From Tannerella sp. (GTDB lineage Bacteria; Bacteroidota; Bacteroidia; Bacteroidales; Tannerellaceae), in the NCBI GenBank assembly GCA_031282485.1, contig JAITDQ010000268.1, positions 1 to 6,582 of the forward strand: 6,582 nucleotides of DNA, given 5' to 3'. The translations under genes and the position numbers were made by a program. Every line of letters begins with the position of its first letter. The stretch's first letter is position 1. This document shows positions 1 through 6,269 of this stretch, piece by piece. The notes beneath the pieces are model-generated. The model worked only from the letters and a program-made list of their open reading frames with translations. It was not told the DNA's origin and searched no databases.

Positions 1-1449
1 TATTCAAGTCGTTATGATTATCTTTGGGGATACAGGCAAGATTACATATCTTCCGAAATCGACCAATTGTTTGCCGGCGACAGAACAACCACCAATAATG
101 ACGGAACAGCCTCCGAAACAGCCCGGGCGAATTTCTTCGGACGTGTGGATTACGACTACGCGGGAAAATATATAGTGCAATTCAACTGGCGTTATGACGG
201 CTCTGAAAATTTTCCCGAAGGTAAACGTTTTGGTTTCTTTCCCGGGGTATCCTTAGGCTGGCGTATTTCCGAAGAATCTTTTTGGAAAGACAAAATATCG
301 TGGATGGATTATCTAAAAATAAGAGCATCTTTCGGAAAAATGGGTAATGATAAGGTTGACGCTTTTCAATACATGACAACCTATACTTTCCAAAATCCGG
401 CGGTGTTAGGCGGAAGCGATCCCAAACTGCAAACCGGCGTCTGGCAGACTCGTACGGCAAATCCCAATATAACATGGGAGGTGGCGACAACATACAATAT
501 CGGGATTGAATCGCGTTTCCTCAAGCATTTCAATTTCGAGATAGATTTATTCAAGACAAAACGAACGAATATCCTGGCAACCCGCAACGCTTCCATTCCC
601 GAATATGGCGGATTAACGCTTCCTGATGAAAATATCGGGGAATGTTCGAGCTGGGGGACGGAAATATCGCTGAAATTCAATAAAAAAATAGGTGATTTTC
701 GCCTCAATTTAGGGGGAAATTTCACGTACGCCACCAGCAGAATTGATTTCATTGACGAGGCGGAAGGCGTAGTTGACTGGCAAAAGAGAACAGGTAAGCC
801 GATAGGGGCGGATTGGGTAATGTACGAAGCTATCGGCATCTTCCGCACGCAGGCAGATTTGGATAACTATCCGCATCTGAGTAATGCCCAACTCGGAGAT
901 TTGATTTTCAAGGACACCGATGAAAGCGGCACAATTGATGCAAACGACCAGGTTCGTCTTACTAAAACGCCTGTTCCTGAGATTATCTACGGCATTAACT
1001 TTAGCCTGAGTTGGAAGCAGTGGTCTCTCACTGGGTTGTTTCAGGGAGCAGCTCGGGTATGGCAGTACACTTTCTTTGAATCCGGCACAATCGGAAATTT
1101 TACGAAAGACTTTTATGATGACCACTGGACAGAAAACAATATCAACGCCAAAAATCCGAGGGTGTACGACCGTGAAGCAACGGTTACCGGGCAAAAGAAC
1201 ACCTTCTGGCTGGACGATGCTTCTTACCTTCGGTTGAAGAATATAGAATTGGCATACGAGTTCTCTTCCCGTATGTTGGCAAAAACTCCGTTCACCGGTT
1301 TGCGGCTTTATATGAGCGGATATAATTTATTAACATTTACCAAAATGAAAAATTTAGATCCCGAGACGGCTGAGGGCGGACAAGGTTTTGCCGCATGGAG
1401 CACGCCTCAATCCAAAGTATTCAATTTCGGTGTAAATATAACATTCTAA
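1..1449 (+). CDS. susC: SusC/RagA-family TonB-dependent outer-membrane transporter, C-terminal part (5' truncated)
   Basis: The reading frame is open from base 1 to the TAA at 1447-1449, so this is the last 482 residues of a protein that in this family usually has about 1000 residues. The plug domain and any signal peptide lie upstream of the window. What is visible is the beta-barrel: alternating aromatic/polar strands such as YIVQFNWRYDGSENF, the SusC-type stretch RFGFFPGVSLGWRISEESF, LKIRASFGKMGND, and a C-terminal strand ending in Phe (FNFGVNITF), as expected for BAM-dependent insertion. Fragment residues 305-316 form an EF-hand-like loop (DTDESGTIDAND), a feature often seen in this family. 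SusC proteins import oligosaccharides across the outer membrane with energy from TonB and work with the SusD lipoprotein, whose gene follows directly. A TTG at 67 could be read as a start, but it lies inside the open frame and is not the true start. Substrate specificity cannot be read from the sequence; the downstream enzymes suggest an arabinose-containing glycan. Confidence 0.95.
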   Translation, partial: YSSRYDYLWGYRQDYISSEIDQLFAGDRTTTNNDGTASETARANFFGRVDYDYAGKYIVQFNWRYDGSENFPEGKRFGFFPGVSLGWRISEESFWKDKISWMDYLKIRASFGKMGNDKVDAFQYMTTYTFQNPAVLGGSDPKLQTGVWQTRTANPNITWEVATTYNIGIESRFLKHFNFEIDLFKTKRTNILATRNASIPEYGGLTLPDENIGECSSWGTEISLKFNKKIGDFRLNLGGNFTYATSRIDFIDEAEGVVDWQKRTGKPIGADWVMYEAIGIFRTQADLDNYPHLSNAQLGDLIFKDTDESGTIDANDQVRLTKTPVPEIIYGINFSLSWKQWSLTGLFQGAARVWQYTFFESGTIGNFTKDFYDDHWTENNINAKNPRVYDREATVTGQKNTFWLDDASYLRLKNIELAYEFSSRMLAKTPFTGLRLYMSGYNLLTFTKMKNLDPETAEGGQGFAAWSTPQSKVFNFGVNITF

Positions 1450-1523
1450 ATATGACAGATATGAAAAAAAATTGTAAATATAACATTCTAAATATGACAG
1501 ATATGAAAAAATTTTGTAAATAT
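1431..1523 (+). repeat. 42-bp direct tandem duplication spanning the susC end and susD start
   Basis: Unit 1 is 1431-1472 and unit 2 is 1473-1514. They are identical except at two neighbouring positions near the end (atgaaaaaaaat versus atgaaaaaattt). A 9-bp partial third copy, tgtaaatat, follows at 1515-1523, and weaker similarity continues to about 1535. Each unit holds the codons for the last residues of SusC, a TAA, and two in-frame ATGs for susD. The 9-bp word occurs naturally both in the susC tail and in the susD signal-peptide region. A single slippage or recombination event between those two sites in an unduplicated ancestor would produce exactly this arrangement. Because 42 is a multiple of 3 and SusC stops in unit 1, neither protein is broken. 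Confidence 0.95.
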
Positions 1524-3239
1524 GCAATTTTAAGTTTATGCTTCCTTTTGCCACTTCTTTCCTGCGAAGATTCTCTGGATAAAAAACCACTGACGGAAAT
1601 CTCGGAAGCCGATGTTTGGGAAGATCCCGCATTAGTAAATGCTTTTGTCAATTCCAGATACAACCAAGTGGGTGTAGGCTGGACGGAATCATGGCAGAGT
1701 TCCGTTGTTGACGAAACTCACCTCATCTGGTCACGCGGATGCGAACCTATCACGCAGGGCTACGTCAGCCCGTCGGAATTGGGACGTATGAACGGCGCAT
1801 GGTGGGGATGGGATAACAGAGCCTGGGGTACTGTCTGGGCGAATATTTCCAACTGCAATCTGTTTTTTGATAAAATTGACGAAGTCCCGTTCAGTAACGA
1901 AGATGAACGAACATCGTTAAAAGGACAGGTACGGTTCATACGGGTATTAATGTATCACGACCTTATTTCCCGCTGGGGTGCAATGCCTATCATAACCAAA
2001 GCATATACGCTGAATGATGTGGACGAAATAATGGCGACCGAACGCGCTACTTATGCGGAATGTGTTGATTTTATGGTGTCGGAGCTTGATAAAGCAGTAT
2101 CCGAACTTCCTCCTAATTTTTCCGGTGCAGACAAGGGACGTGCTACAAGCATTGCTGCCTTAGCGCTGAAATCGAGGATACTTCTATATGCGGCAAGCGA
2201 TTTGATGAATGTTGGAGTGGAAGATAAACATATAGGTTACCTGACCCCCGATCCTGATCGCTGGAAAAAAGCTGCCAATGCTGCCGATACTTGTATTAAG
2301 CAGGCGCTGGAGAATGGCTACGGATTGTATGACCGCTACGATAACGTGAAACAGAACTATACCCAGCTATTCCTCGACGGAGGAAATAAAGAGGTTATTT
2401 TTGACAGGCAGGGAACGACGAGTGCCGATGGGCAAGCCATTAATACTATTGACCAGACCAACGGACCGAACGGGTATGGTTTGTGGGGTGGAAATGTCCC
2501 TTTGCAAGAGTTTGTAGATGCCTTTGAAATGTCCGACGGAAGTAAATTTGACTGGAATAACCCGACGCACAAACAAAATCCTTACGTCAATCGCGACCAG
2601 CGTTTATATGCTTATGTATTGTGCGAAGGCGACGAATGGAAAGGACGTCAAGTAGAATGTTTTATTGATGCGGATGCCAGTGGGAATGAACTGACAAGCG
2701 GCGGACGTGATTCGAAATTTAGCAGCGTAGATGCCCACAACACCTCGCTCTCAGGTTATAATATGCGGAAATTTATGGATGAAAGCTACGCCCCGAACTC
2801 TTGGGATGTAAAAACCCCAAAAAACTGGATATGGCTTCGTTTAGCCGAACAGTATCTCAATCTGGCGGAAGCACGCTACATGACCGGAGATGAGGATGCC
2901 GCCAGGGAAGCTTTAAACGTGATACGGGAAAGAGCCAAAATGCCCGACGTCACGGCATCCGGCGCTGAACTGTTGGATAAAATCCGGAACGAGAGACGCA
3001 TAGAACTTGCCTTTGAAGAACACAGATACTATGACGTCCGCCGATGGAAATTGGGAGAACAATACCTAACCAAAACGGTAACTGGCGTTACCATATTGAA
3101 GCTTCCGGATGGAACAAAAACATATACACCCGGAAAAACGGTGGAAGAACGTAAATTCTACACGCAAATGTATTGGCTTCCTATTCCCAAGAGTGAAACG
3201 GATAAAAATCCGCGAATCATACAAAACCCTGGATATTAA
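1503..3239 (+). CDS. susD: SusD/RagB-family outer-membrane glycan-binding lipoprotein
   Basis: This is a SusD-like surface lipoprotein that binds glycan and caps the SusC transporter. From the ATG at 1503 it has 578 residues. Residues 1-21 form a clear lipoprotein signal: MKKFCK, a hydrophobic core, then the lipobox LLSC with lipidated Cys21. The next residues, EDSLD, are acidic, as in Bacteroidota surface-export signals. The N-terminal helical domain shows the SusD pattern LKGQVRFIRVLMYHDL followed by GAMPII, then GRATSIAALALKSRILLYAA. The C-terminal RagB/SusD domain contains WLRLAEQYLNLAEARY (from about residue 444) and DKIRNERRIELAFEEHRYYD (from 492), then RRW, and ends YWLPIPKSE...NPGY. 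I chose 1503 because it gives a compact signal peptide; in-frame ATGs at 1452, 1461 and 1494 come from the 42-bp duplication or its ancestor and would add 17, 14 or 3 residues. An in-frame ATG at 1395 lies inside susC and is unlikely. The gene is surely co-transcribed with susC. Confidence 0.95.
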   Translation: MKKFCKYAILSLCFLLPLLSCEDSLDKKPLTEISEADVWEDPALVNAFVNSRYNQVGVGWTESWQSSVVDETHLIWSRGCEPITQGYVSPSELGRMNGAWWGWDNRAWGTVWANISNCNLFFDKIDEVPFSNEDERTSLKGQVRFIRVLMYHDLISRWGAMPIITKAYTLNDVDEIMATERATYAECVDFMVSELDKAVSELPPNFSGADKGRATSIAALALKSRILLYAASDLMNVGVEDKHIGYLTPDPDRWKKAANAADTCIKQALENGYGLYDRYDNVKQNYTQLFLDGGNKEVIFDRQGTTSADGQAINTIDQTNGPNGYGLWGGNVPLQEFVDAFEMSDGSKFDWNNPTHKQNPYVNRDQRLYAYVLCEGDEWKGRQVECFIDADASGNELTSGGRDSKFSSVDAHNTSLSGYNMRKFMDESYAPNSWDVKTPKNWIWLRLAEQYLNLAEARYMTGDEDAAREALNVIRERAKMPDVTASGAELLDKIRNERRIELAFEEHRYYDVRRWKLGEQYLTKTVTGVTILKLPDGTKTYTPGKTVEERKFYTQMYWLPIPKSETDKNPRIIQNPGY

Positions 3240-3272
3240 TGAAACGGTTAATCAGGTATTAGTTTTCTACAG

Positions 3273-3312
3273 CGGGTTGGCTTAAAATGGCTTTAATCCA
3301 ACCCGTTTTTTT
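3273..3312 (+). terminator. Rho-independent terminator after susD
   Basis: A perfect 8-bp GC-rich stem, cgggttgg (3273-3280) with ccaacccg (3298-3305), continues after one mismatch as a 5-bp AT stem, ttaaa (3282-3286) with tttaa (3292-3296), around a 5-nt loop. Seven T residues follow at 3306-3312. It lies 33 nt after the susD stop and 33 nt before the GH51 start. It should end or attenuate the susCD transcript, so the enzyme genes would depend on read-through or on a promoter of their own. I could not recognise a Bacteroides-type promoter (TTTG...TAnnTTTG) in the short stretch 3313-3345. Confidence 0.88.
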
Positions 3313-3345
3313 AAGATAAATACATTAATAACAGATATATTAGAA

Positions 3346-4887
3346 ATGAAAAGAATTATATTATTGAGCGCAACTGTATTGTTCGGATTAAATATCACTG
3401 TATCCGCACAGAACAAATTAACGGTCAATGCCGATCAGGGCAAAGACGTTATCAGTAAACACATCTACGGACATTTCTCCGAACACCTCGGACACTGCAT
3501 TTATGGCGGCTACTGGGTGGGCGAAGATTCTCCAATTCCCAACACGCGAGGCATACGCAACGACGTGGTACAGGCATTGAAAGATATTTCAATCCCGAAT
3601 CTGCGCTGGCCCGGCGGCTGTTTTGCCGACGAATACCATTGGATGGACGGTATAGGTCCTCGTGATAAGCGTCCCAAAATGGTAAATACGCATTGGGGCG
3701 GAGTTACGGAAGACAACAGTTTCGGTACGCACGAATTTCTCGACCTTTGCGAACAGTTGGGTTGCGAGCCTTACATATCAGGAAATCTCGGCAGCGGAAG
3801 CGTCGAAGAAATGTCGAAATGGGTAGAATACATCACCTTCGACGGCGAAAGCCCGATGTCAAATCTGCGCAAACAAAACGGCAGAGAAAAACCATGGAAA
3901 GTGAAATTCTGGGGCGTGGGCAACGAAAGTTGGGGTTGCGGCGGAAATATGACGCCCGACCATTATTCCGACCTCTATCGCCGTTACGCTACCTATTGTC
4001 GCAACTATGGCGACAATCATCTGTACAAAATCGCCTGCGGCGCCAACGAAGCCGACTACAACTGGACGGAAACGGTAATGAAAAACGTAGGTCACCGAAT
4101 GAACGGACTGTCGTTGCATTACTACACCATCCCCACAGGCAACTGGGGCAAGAAAGGTTCCGCCACACAGTTTGACGAAACGGAATATTTCGCTACAATC
4201 CAGCGGACGCTGTTTATGGAAGAACTGTTATCCAAACATTCTACTGTTATGGACAAATACGACCCGCAAAAACGCATCGGCTTGATGACCGACGAATGGG
4301 GTATCTGGACGGATGTCGAACCCGGCACTAATCCCGGCTTCCTGTATCAGCAGAATACTTTGCGCGACGCCATTGTAGCCGCTATTAATCTGAATATTTT
4401 CAACGCACATTGCGACCGCGTGAAAATGACAAATATCGCACAAACCGTTAATGTGTTGCAAGCCGTCATCCTGACCGACAGGGAAAAGATGATATTAACT
4501 CCGACTTATTGGGTTTATTATCTGTACAAAGTACATCAGGATGCCACGCTGTTGCCCGTCTTCTTTACTTCCGACAAGTATGGGCTGAATGGAAAAACTG
4601 TAGATGCCATCAGCGTTTCCGCTTCCAAAGACGCTGCGGGAAAAATCCACATCACGCTGGTGAACATCGACCCGAACAAAGCGCAAAACATCGAAACCGA
4701 ACTGCGGGGCGTCGCGGCGAAAAAGGTATCAGGGAAAGTATTAACCTCTGCCAAAATCAACGATTACAATTCTTTCGACAAACCGAATACGGTAAGCGTA
4801 AAAGATTTTAAAGACGCCAAACTGTCGGATGGGAAGTTGAATGTTACATTGCCCGCAAAATCGGTGGTATTGCTGGAAATAGAATAA
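3346..4887 (+). CDS. Secreted GH51 alpha-L-arabinofuranosidase
   Basis: This 513-residue enzyme belongs to glycoside hydrolase family 51, which hydrolyses terminal alpha-L-arabinofuranosyl residues with retention. Residues 1-21 look like a type I signal peptide (MKRIILL, hydrophobic core, cleavage near VSA|Q), so the enzyme is probably periplasmic or otherwise exported; many GH51 enzymes elsewhere are intracellular. The (beta/alpha)8 domain carries [14 protein letters not shown] at about 86-99, the acid/base glutamate in WGVGNESWG (Glu194), LHYYT with His258, and the nucleophile in MTDEWG (Glu317). The 123-residue spacing of the two glutamates fits the family. The remainder, about 320-513, matches the C-terminal beta-sandwich region of the family (Alpha-L-AF_C) and includes [14 protein letters not shown]. 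Length is normal and nothing seems truncated. It follows susD after a terminator and precedes the GH43 gene by 14 nt, which implies a two-gene enzyme operon. The natural substrate may be arabinan, arabinoxylan or arabinogalactan; the sequence does not decide between them. Confidence 0.95.
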   Translation: MKRIILLSATVLFGLNITVSAQNKLTVNADQGKDVISKHIYGHFSEHLGHCIYGGYWVGEDSPIPNTRGIRNDVVQALKDISIPNLRWPGGCFADEYHWMDGIGPRDKRPKMVNTHWGGVTEDNSFGTHEFLDLCEQLGCEPYISGNLGSGSVEEMSKWVEYITFDGESPMSNLRKQNGREKPWKVKFWGVGNESWGCGGNMTPDHYSDLYRRYATYCRNYGDNHLYKIACGANEADYNWTETVMKNVGHRMNGLSLHYYTIPTGNWGKKGSATQFDETEYFATIQRTLFMEELLSKHSTVMDKYDPQKRIGLMTDEWGIWTDVEPGTNPGFLYQQNTLRDAIVAAINLNIFNAHCDRVKMTNIAQTVNVLQAVILTDREKMILTPTYWVYYLYKVHQDATLLPVFFTSDKYGLNGKTVDAISVSASKDAAGKIHITLVNIDPNKAQNIETELRGVAAKKVSGKVLTSAKINDYNSFDKPNTVSVKDFKDAKLSDGKLNVTLPAKSVVLLEIE

Positions 4888-4901
4888 AAAAACGCATCAA
4901 T

Positions 4902-6056
4902 ATGAAGAAATATGTAATATGCGTTCTCTTGCTTTGCGCGGTCTCTGCTCTGCAGGCGCAAACATTCTATCCGGGCAAAATATGGAAAGACAACACCGGT
5001 TTGCATATCAACGCACACGGCGGCGGCATTTTATATCACGGCGGCAAATACTACTGGTTCGGTGAACATAAAGGCGAACGGTCAAACTCGGCATTCGTGG
5101 GCGTAACCTGCTATTCGTCCGATAATCTCTGCGACTGGACATACGAGAGCGTAGCGCTGTCGGTCGAAAAAGACCCGCGCAGCGAGATTGTAGAAGGCTG
5201 TATCATCGAACGTCCCAAAGTGATTTACAACGCAAAAACGAAAAAGTTTGTCATGTATTTTCATTTGGACTTGAAAGATAAAGGCTATGTCGCGGCAAGA
5301 GCGGGTATTGCTGTTAGCAATAAAGTAACAGGTCCTTACACGTACTTGAAATCGTACCGTCCCAATGCCGGTTTTTTTTCCGAAAATATGACGGAAGCGC
5401 AGCGGGCGGCTACAGCAAAACCGGAAGATTTCATCGAATGGTGGACACCCGAATGGCGAAAAGCGGTTGAAGACGGCATGTTTGTTCGCCGCGATTTTGC
5501 CGGAGGACAGATGTCGCGCGATATGACGCTCTATGTGGATGACGCTGGCAAAGCATATCACATCTATGCCTCGGAAGAAAACCTCACGCTGCACATCGCC
5601 GAACTTTCGGACGACTATCTAAGTCATACTGGTAAATACATCCGTGTTGCCCCGACGGGTCATAACGAAGCGCCCGCCATATTCAAGAAGGACGGCAAAT
5701 ACTATATGATAACTTCGGGCTGTACGGGCTGGGCGCCCAATGCCGCCCGACTTTTTTCCGCCGACGATATTTGGGGACACTGGACGGAATATCCCAATCC
5801 CTGTCGGGGAGAAGATGCTGAACTGACCTTCCATTCGCAAAGCACATACATCCTGTCCGTGCAAGGCAAAAAAGACGCTTTCATCTTTATGGCTGACCGC
5901 TGGACGCCTGAAAATCCAATCGACGGTCGCTACGTCTGGCTGCCGATTCGATTTGAAAACGGCTTGCCTGTGCTGGAATGGCAGGATAAATGGGAATTGA
6001 CGGTATTTGATCAACCGGAGCGGGAATCAGTCTTGCCCGGAAGCAACTACAGATAA
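4902..6056 (+). CDS. Secreted GH43 glycoside hydrolase, subfamily 24/34 type (putative exo-beta-1,3-galactanase or arabinofuranosidase)
   Basis: This 384-residue protein starts with a type I signal peptide (MKKYVICVLLL..., probable cleavage LQA|Q at 19/20), and the rest fits a single five-bladed beta-propeller. Motifs typical of the GH43_24/34 group are INAHGGGI (36-43) with YYWFGEHKGE after it, ERPKVIYN (Glu103), SRDMTLYVDD (Asp207), HNEAPAIFK (Glu256), SGCTGWAPNA, and HSQSTYIL (Gln313). By alignment to ordinary GH43 enzymes, Glu256 sits at the general-acid position and Asp207 at the pKa-modulating position. The usual first-blade catalytic Asp is missing and replaced by His/Gly (AHGGG). In characterised GH43_24 exo-beta-1,3-galactanases the Asp is also absent and a Gln is thought to act as base; Gln313 is the candidate here. 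The subfamily includes galactan-active members and possibly arabinofuranosidases, so exact activity is open. It lies 14 nt after GH51 and is surely co-transcribed with it. The upstream sequence is A-rich with no clear Shine-Dalgarno. Confidence 0.9.
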   Translation: MKKYVICVLLLCAVSALQAQTFYPGKIWKDNTGLHINAHGGGILYHGGKYYWFGEHKGERSNSAFVGVTCYSSDNLCDWTYESVALSVEKDPRSEIVEGCIIERPKVIYNAKTKKFVMYFHLDLKDKGYVAARAGIAVSNKVTGPYTYLKSYRPNAGFFSENMTEAQRAATAKPEDFIEWWTPEWRKAVEDGMFVRRDFAGGQMSRDMTLYVDDAGKAYHIYASEENLTLHIAELSDDYLSHTGKYIRVAPTGHNEAPAIFKKDGKYYMITSGCTGWAPNAARLFSADDIWGHWTEYPNPCRGEDAELTFHSQSTYILSVQGKKDAFIFMADRWTPENPIDGRYVWLPIRFENGLPVLEWQDKWELTVFDQPERESVLPGSNYR

Positions 6057-6257
6057 AAGAGATAAGCAATCCGAAAAACCAGAACCGTTGGTGAAAAAAT
6101 GTATGTTCGCACTCTAATCGAAAATAAAAATTGTTGACAAAAGAAAAAATAAGAGCAAGGATAGCACAGGGCGAAGGCTTACATGTAGAGTTGAAACTTT
6201 GTCGCGCAATGTGTATGAAAAAGGTAAAAACGAAGTAAATAAAAAACCATTGATAAA
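6057..6257. other. A/T-rich spacer between the GH43 gene and the nucleotidyltransferase gene
   Basis: About 200 bp with several A-runs and no intact gene. I see no strong intrinsic terminator; the only inverted pair noticed, acca/tggt around accagaaccgttggt, is too weak. I also see no convincing Bacteroides promoter. The second half (about 6131-6238) holds a possible relic coding segment, listed separately. Whether the nucleotidyltransferase gene shares the upstream transcript cannot be told from this stretch. Confidence 0.6.
6131..6238 (+). pseudogene. Possible relic of the 5' end of an AlbA_2/Schlafen-type ATP-binding protein gene
   Basis: A short frame, open after a TAA at 6125-6127, reads LLDKEK then IRARIAQGEGLHVELKLCR up to 6205. 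This closely resembles the first 25 residues of AlbA_2 (AAA_4, Schlafen-like) putative ATP/DNA-binding proteins, whose usual start is of the form IxxGEGxxxEFKxxR. After CR the frame runs into a stop at 6236-6238. In the frame beginning at 6208, two bases further on, NVYEK appears, which resembles the NVYET that normally follows about seven residues later in the family. The picture is a gene start left after a frameshifting deletion, with the rest of the gene gone. There is no ATG, only TTG at 6131 and 6134. The match is by memory of the family pattern and is short, so a chance resemblance is possible. If expressed it would be a peptide of about 35 residues. Confidence 0.45.
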
Positions 6258-6269
6258 ATGACATATAAT

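Noticed and set aside
3693..4175. A 160-residue open frame on the + strand inside the GH51 gene
   Set aside because: It is a shifted frame of a well-supported GH51 enzyme, rich in Arg and Ser in the manner of a frame shadow, with no recognisable domain.
5372..5379. Run of eight T residues inside the GH43 gene, considered as a slippage or phase-variation site
   Set aside because: The reading frame is intact across it and it encodes an ordinary GFFS; there is no sign of a second frame being used downstream.
5082..5594. A 170-residue open frame on the - strand inside the GH43 gene
   Set aside because: It is antisense to a GH43 gene with clear motifs; the translation shows no domain or start signal.
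6134..6156. TTGACA at 6134-6139, like a sigma-70 -35 box
   Set aside because: There is no good -10 at the right distance, and Bacteroidota primary promoters use a different consensus (TTTG / TAnnTTTG). It coincides with the possible relic coding segment.
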